Below are positions 44,787 to 54,400 of a stretch of 64,000 nucleotides of DNA, piece after piece (positions within the stretch are counted from its first letter, which is position 1; each line of letters opens with the position of its first letter). The notes beneath the pieces are model-generated. The model did not search any database, had not been told where the DNA came from, and saw nothing but the letters and a program-made list of their open reading frames with translations. The stretch is from contig JAHBXD010000006.1 of NCBI GenBank assembly GCA_019636695.1, positions 144,454 to 208,453 on the forward strand. Reading direction: 5' to 3'. The position numbers were made by a program, and so were the translations under genes. This stretch comes from Phycisphaeraceae bacterium. GTDB taxonomy: Bacteria; Planctomycetota; Phycisphaerae; Phycisphaerales; UBA1924.

Positions 44787-46039
44787 ACACCCGCATTGTC
44801 AATGCCCGGATTCTGACGCTCGCGGGACCGCGTCGACGGCGAGCAAGCAGCCTAGGTGACTTGGGTGTCATTCGACGCGGAAGTGTTCACATCGACGGTG
44901 AAACCATTGTGGATGTTCAGCACGAAGGGCCGCAGGACCATTCGACTTCAATGCGTGACGAACGCGTGATCGACGCCCGCGGTCGTGTTCTGATGCCCGG
45001 CTTCGTCGATGCCCATACCCACGCTTGCTGGGCCGGAACACGACTCGATGAGTGGGAATTGCAGCTCCGCGGTGAACCGTACCTTGACATCCTTGCTCGC
45101 GGCGGCGGCATCATGTCCACCGTGCGAGCCGTGCGGCAGGCTTCAGAGCAGGCGCTTACCGAAGGGTTGGTGGATCGCCTTAACGCCATGCTCGTCCATG
45201 GCACGACCACAGTCGAGGTGAAATCCGGATACGGACTGACAACAACTGACGAACTCAAGATGCTTCACGCGATTCGCCGAGCCGATGACCTCTTCGCGGG
45301 CGAAGTAGTCCCCACGGCCCTCCTCGGCCATGCCATCGACCGAGACACGCCGGATTTCGTGAATCTCACGATTCAAGACACGCTTGATGCCGTCCACGAG
45401 GCATTCCCTGGCATCACGGTGGATGCGTATTGCGAGCAGGGGGCCTGGAGCTTGGCCGAGTGCGCTCGGCTCTTTGAGAAGGCGATCGCCCTTGGGCACC
45501 CCATCCGTGCCCACGCCGATCAGTTTCATTCACTCGGGCTGGTTGAGTGGGCAGTAGCGAAGGGCGCAGTCAGTGTTGATCATCTCGAAGCGGCAACAAC
45601 CGAGACGATTGCCGCGCTCGCGGGATCTGACACGTTCGGTGTGCTCTTGCCATGCGCCGGCTTCCATACAGACAATCGCTTCGCGCCCGGACGAACGCTG
45701 GTTGATGCAGGCGGGCTGCTGGGCCTGGCGACAAATTACAATCCGGGAAGCGCCCCGTGCGGGTCGATGCCCACAGCCATGGCCCTTGCCGTCCGCAAAG
45801 CGGGGCTCACTCCGGCCGAAGCGATCGTCGCCGCAACACTTCACGGCGCCGAGATTCTGCACCTCCATGACCGTGGACAGATCGTTCCCGGCCAGCGTGC
45901 CGATCTTGTCCTATTGCGACACGACGACGAACGCTGCCTGACGTGGGAATTCGGGTTCAACCCGGTCGAGATCGTCTGGGTCGCGGGTCGGCCGGTCGTT
46001 GACAGGTCACAGGCCGAGTCGCGATCCTGCGATCGCTGA
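44783..46039 (+). CDS. hutI: Imidazolonepropionase
   Basis: 418 residues. Amidohydrolase family: the metal motif VDAHTHACWAGTR, the substrate region GEPYLDILARGGGIMSTV, EVKSGYGLTTTDELKML, HAIDRDT and IRAHADQFHSLGL with the metal histidines, then the AVSVDHLEA segment and LATNYNPGSAPCGSMP at the C-terminal side. It opens the imidazolone ring to give N-formimidoyl-L-glutamate. The ATG at 44783 sits in an ATGA overlap with the end of hutG. The urocanase gene (hutU), needed to link hutH to hutI, is not in this window. Confidence 0.95.
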   Translation: MNTRIVNARILTLAGPRRRRASSLGDLGVIRRGSVHIDGETIVDVQHEGPQDHSTSMRDERVIDARGRVLMPGFVDAHTHACWAGTRLDEWELQLRGEPYLDILARGGGIMSTVRAVRQASEQALTEGLVDRLNAMLVHGTTTVEVKSGYGLTTTDELKMLHAIRRADDLFAGEVVPTALLGHAIDRDTPDFVNLTIQDTLDAVHEAFPGITVDAYCEQGAWSLAECARLFEKAIALGHPIRAHADQFHSLGLVEWAVAKGAVSVDHLEAATTETIAALAGSDTFGVLLPCAGFHTDNRFAPGRTLVDAGGLLGLATNYNPGSAPCGSMPTAMALAVRKAGLTPAEAIVAATLHGAEILHLHDRGQIVPGQRADLVLLRHDDERCLTWEFGFNPVEIVWVAGRPVVDRSQAESRSCDR

Positions 46040-46117
46040 TCGCTCCGGCCGTATGCGTTGCCGGAGTCGGTTTCGACCACCATCCACACCCGTTGGCCCC
46101 CCGGCTACCATCCGGCG

Positions 46118-46939
46118 ATGACGCCGATCGGAAAACTTTCACCTGCAGATACGGATGCCGCCTATGCCGCCGCGCAAATTGTCGTGGAGGTCCATCGTCG
46201 TCTGAGCACCTGGCTGGCACCGGGGCAAACCCTTGTTCAGATTGATGCGTTTGTGGCATCCAATCTTGAAACGCTCAAAGCTCGCTCGTGTTTTCTGGGC
46301 TATCGCGCCGGAGGTTCTCCTGCGTTTCCATCTCATGCCTGTCTGAGTGTCAACGACTGCGTCGTTCACGGCACCGCGACATCGCACTCGCCCCCGTTGC
46401 AACCGGGTGATGTGCTCAAAATCGATATCGGCGTGACCTATAAAGGATGGATCGGCGACGCCGCATGGACCTATGTCTTCGGAACCCCATCATCTGAAGT
46501 CGCCAAGCTCTGTGCCGTCGGAAAAGAATCACTCCGCCGCGGAATCGAACAACTTCGGCCAGGGAACCGCTATCTTGAATGGGCCAGGGCCGTGCAGGGG
46601 TATGTTGAAGGCGAGCACAAGCTGCATCTCATTCGCGGGCTTGGTGGTCACGGGTACGGCCGCAAGCTTCATGCCCCACCGTTCATCAGCAACACCATGC
46701 CGACCTATTACGATGAATGGCCCGATGGAGCTCTGCCGTGCAGACCGGGAACGCTGCTTGCTGTTGAGCCGATGCTCGCGCTGGGCACGGGCGCAACCCG
46801 CCAAAAGCGCAACACATGGCCGGTATATACGGCCGACGGCTCCATGAGCGCGCACTACGAGCATGATGTACTGATCACGGATTCAGGTCCGCGTATTCTC
46901 ACCGAGGGCCTTGACGACATTCGTGATGTCATTGCCTGA
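46118..46939 (+). CDS. map: Methionine aminopeptidase (type I)
   Basis: 273 residues. Five metal ligands can be placed: two Asp in LKIDIGVTYKGWIGDAAWT, His in GLGGHGYGRKLH, Glu in LLAVEPMLALG and Glu in AHYEHDVLIT. The substrate His is in CVVHGTA. It removes the initiator methionine from new proteins. The start at ATG 46118 gives a normal N-terminus; the longer frame from 46058 has no family sequence. It follows hutI after 78 bp on the same strand and may belong to that transcript by read-through. Confidence 0.92.
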   Translation: MTPIGKLSPADTDAAYAAAQIVVEVHRRLSTWLAPGQTLVQIDAFVASNLETLKARSCFLGYRAGGSPAFPSHACLSVNDCVVHGTATSHSPPLQPGDVLKIDIGVTYKGWIGDAAWTYVFGTPSSEVAKLCAVGKESLRRGIEQLRPGNRYLEWARAVQGYVEGEHKLHLIRGLGGHGYGRKLHAPPFISNTMPTYYDEWPDGALPCRPGTLLAVEPMLALGTGATRQKRNTWPVYTADGSMSAHYEHDVLITDSGPRILTEGLDDIRDVIA

Positions 46940-47002
46940 AACGGTCAGGACATCGTCCCGATCTGGCAATTCGATCCACGGCAATGCCACCACAACCATC
47001 GG

Positions 47003-48496
47003 TCAATAGCGATAATGATCTGGCTTAAACGGCCCTTCGATGTCCACGCCGATGTACGACGCCTGCTTGGCCGTCATGGTCGTCAGTTTCGCGCCAAGAT
47101 GATCCAAATGCAGGCGGGCGACCTTTTCATCAAGCACCTTCGGAAGGGTGTACACCTTGCCGGCCTCATACCGAACACCGCTTAGCGTGGGCTTGCCCGT
47201 TGCACTCAACCAGAGATCAATCTGTGCGATGACCTGATTCGTAAAACTCGCGCTCATGACAAAGCTCGGATGCCCGGTTGCACACCCGAGGTTCAATAGT
47301 CGGCCTTCCGCCAGAATCAGAATGCTCCGACCATCGGGGAAGAGCCACTCGTCGTACTGCGGCTTGATGTTCACCCGCGAAATGCCTGGAACCCTTGCCA
47401 AGCCGGCCATGTCAATTTCGTTATCGAAATGGCCGATGTTGCCCAGGATCGCCTTGTTCTTCATTTTTTTCATGTGCTCGACAGTGACAATATCGCGATT
47501 GCCCGTTGCCGTGATGATCACATCGACCGTAGAAATCACCTCGTCAAGCGTCACGACCTGGTAACCTTCCATCGCGGCCTGCAAGGCGCAGATCGGGTCT
47601 ACTTCCGTTACAAGCACGCGGCAACCCTGGCCTTTGAGACTTTGGCAGCACCCCTTGCCCACGTCACCGTAACCGCAGACAACCGCGACCTTCCCGCTGA
47701 GCATCGTGTCGGTTGCACGATTCAACCCATCAAGCAGACTGTGACGGCATCCATAGACGTTGTCGAACTTACTCTTGGTGACAGAGTCATTGACATTCAC
47801 GGCCGGGAACGCAAGCACGCCCGACCGGGCAAACTCATACAGCCGCTTCACGCCGGTGGTGGTTTCTTCGCTGACGCCGCGAATTCGCCCGATCGCCTTG
47901 GAAAACCACCCCGGATTCGCTGCGATCTCCGCACGCAGAAGATCAAGGATGACCCCCCACTCCTCCGGGTCGTTCACGGCGTCGAAGGGAGGCACTGCAC
48001 CAGCGCGCTCAAACTCCGCGCCCTTGAGCAGAAACAGCGTCGCATCTCCCCCGTCATCGACGATCATGTCCGGCCCTTCGCCGTCGGGCCACGTCAACGC
48101 CTGCTTGGTGCACCACCAATACTCTTCCAGTGTTTCGCCTTTCCACGCGAAGACCGGCACGCCCGAAGGCCGCTCAACCGTGCCTGTACGACCAACGGCC
48201 ACCGCCGCGGCGGCGTGATCCTGCGTACTGAAGATGTTGCACGAACACCAACGCACATCCGCACCGAGATCCACCAGGGTTTCAATCAGCACCGCGGTCT
48301 GCACTGTCATGTGCAGCGAACCCATGACGCGTGCCCCGCGAAGCGGCTTAGACGGGCCGAATTCCTTTCTTGCCGCCATCAATCCGGGCATCTCGTGCTC
48401 GGCCAGGCGAATTTCCTTCCGGCCGAATTCCGCAAGTGAGAGATCCGCCACTTTGAACTTCGGGGCGGTGCTGGTGCTTGTCATCATCGTCGTCAT
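47003..48496 (-). CDS. ahcY: Adenosylhomocysteinase (S-adenosyl-L-homocysteine hydrolase)
   Basis: 497 residues. NAD-binding loop [15 protein letters not shown], substrate motifs [15 protein letters not shown] and [14 protein letters not shown], the bacterial ~40-residue insertion after [13 protein letters not shown], and the conserved end [10 protein letters not shown]. It splits SAH into adenosine and homocysteine and so relieves product inhibition of methyltransferases. The ATG at 48496 follows GAGGAG with a 5-base spacer, a strong reason to prefer it over the longer frame from 48580. It lies directly downstream of a SahR-like regulator on the same strand. Confidence 0.97.
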   Translation of the reverse strand: MTTMMTSTSTAPKFKVADLSLAEFGRKEIRLAEHEMPGLMAARKEFGPSKPLRGARVMGSLHMTVQTAVLIETLVDLGADVRWCSCNIFSTQDHAAAAVAVGRTGTVERPSGVPVFAWKGETLEEYWWCTKQALTWPDGEGPDMIVDDGGDATLFLLKGAEFERAGAVPPFDAVNDPEEWGVILDLLRAEIAANPGWFSKAIGRIRGVSEETTTGVKRLYEFARSGVLAFPAVNVNDSVTKSKFDNVYGCRHSLLDGLNRATDTMLSGKVAVVCGYGDVGKGCCQSLKGQGCRVLVTEVDPICALQAAMEGYQVVTLDEVISTVDVIITATGNRDIVTVEHMKKMKNKAILGNIGHFDNEIDMAGLARVPGISRVNIKPQYDEWLFPDGRSILILAEGRLLNLGCATGHPSFVMSASFTNQVIAQIDLWLSATGKPTLSGVRYEAGKVYTLPKVLDEKVARLHLDHLGAKLTTMTAKQASYIGVDIEGPFKPDHYRY

Positions 48497-48529
48497 GGTT
48501 GCTCCTCGTGCGGGTCGCTTTACCCGATT

Positions 48530-48545
48530 CAAAATCGCCAAAATC
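48530..48545 (-). promoter_or_regulatory. Direct repeat upstream of ahcY (candidate regulator site)
   Basis: CAAAATC occurs at 48530-48536 and again at 48539-48545, 9 bp apart, in the 80-bp gap between the ArsR-like gene and ahcY. On the coding strand it reads GATTTTG twice, followed by an AATC that gives partial dyad symmetry. It lies 34-49 bases before the ahcY ATG. Control by the neighbouring SahR-like protein is inferred. Confidence 0.3.
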
Positions 48546-48576
48546 AGCCTGAAGCATCCTGCTCTCGTGGCCGAGG

Positions 48577-49542
48577 TCAATCCACCGTGCGCGTACTCCC
48601 GGTTGCGACGAACAACCCAGGGCCTTTCCCTTCAGGATCGCTCGGCAGCTCTCGGAAACGAACGTGGCTGAAACCCGCCTTCTTCAGCAGCGTTGTGATT
48701 TCCGCCTCACTGAAACCAAGGTGCAGGTGCCCAAGGTCATGCTTGTATTCCGCTCGGTCATGTTCGATCATGTCCACAATCACCACCACCCCGCCCCCGC
48801 GGTCGGCTCGCAGCACTCGATGCATCCGCGAAAGCGCCGCGGCCGGATCTTTGACGTGGTGCAGCACCAGGAGACACATCACGGCGTCCACGCTTGCATC
48901 GGCCAGGGGGGGGTCTTCAAGCGTACCGAGCCGCCACTCGACATTCCGAAAACTCGACAAGCGCTTGCGGGCCGCTTTGAGCATCGGCTCAGACTGATCG
49001 ACAGCAATGACGCGTTTCACGTACGGCGCGATGCATTCGCTGCCGTTGCCCGTGCCGCACCCCAGATCGGCAACGGTCCAGTCTGCGGGAACGAGCGCGA
49101 GGAGTGATTCGGCCGTAAACGCGCTCCCAAAGAGACTCCGCCGCAGGTCATCCCACTTTCCAGCCAGTTGGCCGAAGAAGGCGACGCTGTCTTCTCTTCG
49201 TTCAGCGATTACGGAGGCCAGCCGACGATCGTCCTCGGCCCACTCGCGGCCCCCGCCAAGGTGCTCACGGACTGTCCGCCAGATCGCCCGCTGAGCCTCG
49301 GCCAGTTCCTCCGCGATCACCCGGTAAAACGTTGCCGTGCCCACAGCGCGGCGAACAACCCACCCTCCATCGGCCAACAGCTTCAGGTGTCGACTCACGG
49401 TGCTCTGAGGAAGCTGGACGACCTTTGCCACCTCGCCCACAGACAACTCTTCCCGCTCGAGCAGCCGAAGCAGTCGTAGTCGTACCAACTCGCTGAGGTC
49501 GGCGAGCCGCTCGGTAATCGGGATAGTCGCGGGCGCTTTCAT
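48577..49542 (-). CDS. ArsR-type winged helix fused to SAM-dependent methyltransferase domain (SahR-like regulator)
   Basis: 321 residues. Residues ~8-85 are an ArsR winged helix ([18 protein letters not shown], then [19 protein letters not shown]). Residues ~130-320 are a class I SAM-binding domain ([15 protein letters not shown], motif [26 protein letters not shown]). SahR of Desulfovibrio and relatives has this architecture and represses SAH-recycling genes until SAH binds. Here ahcY is the next gene on the same strand, so the same role is likely. ATG 49542 starts just before the winged helix; the upstream extension to 49659 is not family sequence. A real methyltransferase activity cannot be excluded. 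Confidence 0.85.
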   Translation of the reverse strand: MKAPATIPITERLADLSELVRLRLLRLLEREELSVGEVAKVVQLPQSTVSRHLKLLADGGWVVRRAVGTATFYRVIAEELAEAQRAIWRTVREHLGGGREWAEDDRRLASVIAERREDSVAFFGQLAGKWDDLRRSLFGSAFTAESLLALVPADWTVADLGCGTGNGSECIAPYVKRVIAVDQSEPMLKAARKRLSSFRNVEWRLGTLEDPPLADASVDAVMCLLVLHHVKDPAAALSRMHRVLRADRGGGVVVIVDMIEHDRAEYKHDLGHLHLGFSEAEITTLLKKAGFSHVRFRELPSDPEGKGPGLFVATGSTRTVD

Positions 49543-49664
49543 CCGTCGATCCGGATGAACTGTAGAAGCCGAGGCCGGATTCGTCAAACCAAGTGCCCGG
49601 CGCTTTCGCGAGGGCGAACGCAGGCCACTCGGCCCTCCTGCGACCTTTGCGATCAGCACGGAGG

Positions 49665-50972
49665 CTATATCGGGGGCAACTCATAGCCTGCGCGTCTGGA
49701 TACATCCATCAGCGACATATTGCCCGCATCCTCGCCCATGAATTCCCAGGATGATGGATTCCAGCGCAAGACCTTCTGATGCCAATATGCCAGGTTCAGC
49801 AGGTGGCAACATGCCACCGAACGCGCGCCGACTTCTACATCGCAAATGCACCGGCCCCGAGATTTGATGTTCTCGATCCAGTCGTCACGATGGTCTTTCG
49901 GCGCGGGGAGCCGTACAGCATCGGGCGGCAACGGTTGGCTGATGATCCGCTCGTCGCTGGCGGAAAGTTTGTCGCGAGAGACAAACAACCATCCGGTCGT
50001 ACCGGTGAACATCACCCCCGTCGGTCCCTGGTGCGTGACTTCGATTCCGTTGTTGTAAATCAGGCGAGCGCCGAATCCGGTCGAACGATCTCTCGCGGGC
50101 AGCACTTGCGTCGGGCCGGCCTGATCCATGTTCAACCCCCACTGGGCAATGTCGAACATGTGTGCGCCCCAGTCGGTAATCATGCCGCCCGAGTATTCGC
50201 GATAGATTCGCCAGTCAGGATAGAAATTATTGACGCCTCGCGGGCTGAGCACGCTGTGATAGGGTCGCATCGGCGCAGGTCCGAGCCAGCGATCCCAATC
50301 AAGCCCCGGTTCGATCGGTTCTTCACCCAGATCGCAGAAATGGGCGGTCGGGCTTCCCTTGTATGCATGTATGCCGACCGAAACCGTGACGATATCTCCG
50401 AGTCGCCGGTTCCGCACCAGTTCACATGCCGTGCGGAATCGCCCCCCGAATTCGCTCCGCTGCTGGCTGCCGGTCTGGAAAACTCGTCGATGTGCACGGA
50501 CAGCCTCCATGCACAACCTGGCCTCAAACAAGGTCAGTGTCAGCGGCTTTTCGCAATACACATCCTTACCAGCGCGACACGCGTCGATCACCTGAATCGC
50601 GTGCCAGTGATCAGGTGTACTGATGACAACCGCATCGATATCCGGTCGTGCCAGGAGTTCGCGATAATCGTTGTACGCCGCACAATCGTCCGACTCATAG
50701 GCCTTGTCTGCAAGGGCCTTGGCATGCTCGCGGCGAGTGGTATCCACATCGCACACGGCAAGCACGTGCGTATCCGGACGCTTTAGGAACGCTTGCAGGT
50801 GAAAGCGGTTCTGAATGCCCATCCCGATCAGTCCGAGGGTGATTCGCTCACTCGGTGCAGCAAGTCGAATCCCGCGAGCGCTCGCGCGCGGGAGGATTAG
50901 CGAGGGTGCTCCCCCGACCGCCGCCGCGGCACCCATGGCCTGCACCAGAAACCGACGGCGTGAATAATCCAT
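49665..50972 (-). CDS. Tat-exported Gfo/Idh/MocA family oxidoreductase
   Basis: 435 residues. A twin-arginine signal (SRRRFLVQAMGAAAAVGG) is at the N-terminus. The Rossmann part follows (TLGLIGMGIQNRFHLQAF), with DAVVISTPDHWHA and the catalytic-site motif YCEKPLTL. The C-terminal domain has GGMITDWGAHMFDIAQWGL. These NAD(P)-linked enzymes act on sugars or related alcohols. Exported members with pre-bound cofactor are numerous in Planctomycetes and are linked to glycan breakdown, but the substrate is unknown here. ATG 50972 follows GGAGGG by seven bases, which decides against the frame start at 51017. Confidence 0.92.
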   Translation of the reverse strand: MDYSRRRFLVQAMGAAAAVGGAPSLILPRASARGIRLAAPSERITLGLIGMGIQNRFHLQAFLKRPDTHVLAVCDVDTTRREHAKALADKAYESDDCAAYNDYRELLARPDIDAVVISTPDHWHAIQVIDACRAGKDVYCEKPLTLTLFEARLCMEAVRAHRRVFQTGSQQRSEFGGRFRTACELVRNRRLGDIVTVSVGIHAYKGSPTAHFCDLGEEPIEPGLDWDRWLGPAPMRPYHSVLSPRGVNNFYPDWRIYREYSGGMITDWGAHMFDIAQWGLNMDQAGPTQVLPARDRSTGFGARLIYNNGIEVTHQGPTGVMFTGTTGWLFVSRDKLSASDERIISQPLPPDAVRLPAPKDHRDDWIENIKSRGRCICDVEVGARSVACCHLLNLAYWHQKVLRWNPSSWEFMGEDAGNMSLMDVSRRAGYELPPI

Positions 50973-51031
50973 TGCAAGCCCTCCTGAGTCGAGAAGGGCA
51001 TGATACACGATCCTCAAAATGATTCATCGGA

Positions 51032-51486
51032 TTACTGGAGCAGCCCCGACCGGCGCAGGTCGTTCTCGCTCACGATTTCGGGCATGACTGCGCGCCAGCG
51101 CATCAGGATGACCCTCGCGCCAGGGAAACCACGGGCACCTTGCGCAGCCTTGATCAGGTCTTCAACGCCTTGACGCACGGTAACTCGATCGCGCTCGACA
51201 TCAAGCACACCGTCGGCCAACCGGTTGAATTGATACAACCCGCGGTAGAGCATCCCTCTCTGGCTTCCCAGCTCGACGGCGCGGTCATACGACGGCAGAG
51301 GGTCTCGTCGCAGCTCATCAGGCTTGTTGACGATCCGCGTACTCTCAAATATTTGGCCCAACCGTGCATGGCAGTCGCCGATATCCCGACTCGCACCCAT
51401 TCGGTACAGTTCCGCCGCGACAAGAATCTCTCCTGCATCGAGCCGCTGGAGTTGCCCGTCACGCCTGCTCGCCAGATCCCCGAGAT
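51032..51486 (-). CDS. C-terminal continuation of the repeat kinase in a shifted frame
   Basis: About 151 residues (YLGDLASRRDGQLQRLD onward to LRRSGLLQ) continue exactly where the kinase frame goes wrong at the eight-T tract (51487-51494). The sequence parallels the first repeat copy: FYLGDLYCRRDG, VGASRNVGDCHARLGQMY and LPSFDRAVELGSQRGMLYR there, versus FYLGDLASRRDG, MGASRDIGDCHARLGQIF and LPSYDRAVELGSQRGMLYR here. The family segment thus survives with no stop for 150 codons. Either slippage joins it to the kinase, or a recent one-base insertion has cut it off, or the assembly has an extra base. It is unlikely to be expressed by itself. Confidence 0.7.
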
Positions 51487-54400
51487 AAAAAAAATGCCAT
51501 AGGGCGTACGTTTTGGGCTTGCCGCAAGAACTTGTGCACATCGTCAAAATTATCCGTCGCCACGGAAATGTACTCGCGGTCGTTATACCACACGTGCGAA
51601 GTCGCATACAGCCAGGCGACCTCCGGTGAAGCCACTGTCTCCGCTACACGCTTGACGTCCCTTCGCATCTGGGCCGACCATCCGCGCTCCCGCGTACGCT
51701 GCACCGGATCATCCGGAACATGCGTTTCATATTGCTGCACAAGCAGGCGAGCCTGCTCCTGGCACGCAGGCGCATTCACTTTCGATTCTGCCGCCTCAGC
51801 CAAGAGGCGGAACGCCTGCTCCCAGTCCTTCCGCTCGCTCAACACCTCGATCTGCGCCATGAACGCCGTGAAAAACGCTTCGTCAATTTCATGCAATTTA
51901 GCGGGGATGTTCGCAACGCCTGCCGCTGCTCCACGCTCTTCGACAGCCCGACGAGCCTGCTCCCACTGCAATCGACGAAGCATCTCGGCAAGATCTGAAT
52001 CAAGTTGTTGCATCTGGCGATTGCGGTGCAACGACGAGACGGGTGCTTCCCGATTCCTCGCTTCGATTTCTTTAATCATACCAATAGCTTCATTAGTATC
52101 ACTATTATCTAATGCATTATGAAGAATCGGCAAAATTTCTTCTAATGAGTTTATCTGAGAAGCCGTCAATCCCGATTCAATTAAGTCGTGTTTCGATATA
52201 TCCGCAGGCAAAGAAGCATACAGCAGCATTAAATGCACTCTTGCTTGGTAGAAAATATGTGTGCCCCGCCATGCTTTGATACAATCATCTGCCATCTGCC
52301 TAGCAATCCTTGGGCTGTAGCCGTCTGGGTTCTCCGCTAATAGGTTATAAGTATATGTTGCGCGATACAGCATCCCTCTCTGGCTACCTAACTCGACAGC
52401 ACGATCGAACGACGGTAGTGGTTCGCGGTGCATTTCGCCAAGGATGTCTTTGTATCGCGGTTCATTATACATTTGACCTAATCTTGCATGGCAGTCGCCA
52501 ACATTCCGTGAAGCTCCAACTCGGTATAACTGCGATGCATTCAGAATGTCCTCGTGGGTGTTTGCGCGTGAGGGCCCATCACGTCTGCAATACAGATCCC
52601 CGAGATAAAAGAAGACCATTGGGCGGACATTCTGGGCTTGTAGAAGAAATTTGTGCACATCGTCATAATTATTCGTCGCAACGATAATAAACTCGCGGTC
52701 GAAGTACCACACTTGCGAAGTCGCATACAGCCATGCGGCCTCCGGAGAAGTTGCCGCTTCTGCCACACGCCTCACGTCCCTTCGCATCTGCACCGACCAG
52801 CCTCGCTCATGCGTACGCTGCACCGGGTTATCCGGAACCTGCGCCTCGTAACGACCGACCAGTTCACGTGCTCGATTTCGACATTCCGCGGGGTTAACCT
52901 TCGATTCTGCCGCCTCAGCCAAGAGGCGGAACGCCTGCTCCCAGTCCTTCCGCTCGCTCAACACCTCGATCTGCGCCATGAACGCCGTGAAAAAGGCTTC
53001 GTCAATTTCTTGCAATTTAGCGGGAATGTTCGCAACGCCTGCCGCTCCTCCACGCTCTTCGACAGCCCGACGAGCCTGCTCCCACTGCAATCGACGAAGC
53101 ATCTCGGCAAGGTCTGATTCAAGCTGCTGCGACCGACGTTCTCGCAATTGCGATGCCCACTCCAACGTATCCCGATTCTGCGACTCAGCCTCTCGCAGCA
53201 GCCGCTCAGCCTCATCCAGTTGACCGCGGGACAATGCGTCCTCAAATCGACGCTCATGGAACTGCTGCCACTGCGCCTCGGTATAGCGGTCAGGCGAAAG
53301 CCTGCTCCGCTGCACTTCAAGCGATTCCCAAGCCGCGTATTCTCCTCGCTCCCGAGCGCCTTCAATCGCCCGTTGCATGCTCTGCAGCATCGCCTCGCGT
53401 ATCTGCTCCAGTTCGTTCTGCAACTGGCTGTCACGCGGCACGTTCGGCCCACCCCGCAACGCCTGCTCGATCTCCAGAAATCGCTCGATATTCAGCGCAT
53501 CTCCCGCCTGACGAAGCTCCTGGGCATAGTGCGTGCGGCGGCTCGATCCAGCCCTTTCGGTCAACTCACGAAGCTGTGCATCATCCAGCAGCCGCAGCGG
53601 ATCACGCCGAAGCTGTGCAATCAGCTCAAACGATTCTTCATACGCCCTATGCGACAGCCGGTCCTCGAGCCGAAGTCGCATCGCCTCGTAATAGCCGCTC
53701 GAAGCCAATCGCCTCGCTTCGAGTTTCTCTTGCGGAGCCACTCCGCGAAGTTCATCAATCGCCTTCCACGCCTCAATAATCGCCGCCGGATCCCCCCCCT
53801 TGATCGCCTCTTCCAAGAGACCTCGCCGTTCCTCCCATTGCTGCGAGATCAGCGTGCTCTCACCAGACGGTGATCCAGAAAGCCGTTGGGCTACCAGCAC
53901 GGCCCCGCCGCCCACCAGAATCACCGTTCCCGCGATCAACGCCAACTTACCGGCAAGCCCGCGCCCAGATCCTCGCGTGCTGGTTCGGTCCCATGCTGTG
54001 GCCCCGCCCGCCGCCGGGGGCGGCACGGGGATCGGCATCCCCCCCGGCGCCAGCGTTTCGGGAATCTGCTGCTCCACGCTCGTCTTGATCTTTTTGAGCA
54101 CCTCGCGGGTCGGTGAAGCAAATCGCGACCCAGTCGTGGTTCCCGCACGAAGATCTCTTAGATTCGCCGGACCACCCAGCCCATCGAGCACCCGTCGAAG
54201 CTCGCTCGCCAAGGCCTCACCGTGCTCCGGGCGAGCCTGAGGATCGCGCGAAATCGCCCGACACACCAGGTCGGCGACCTCCGAAGGAATATCCGATCGA
54301 TACGCCCGCGGATCCTCCAGACCCACTCGACCCAGTTCATCCTCAATATCCTCGTACGTCATTCCCGAGAAGGGGTCTTTCCCGACGAGCATCATCCACA

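Noticed and set aside
47429..48439. Open frame antisense to ahcY (336 codons)
   Set aside because: Shadow of a highly conserved enzyme.
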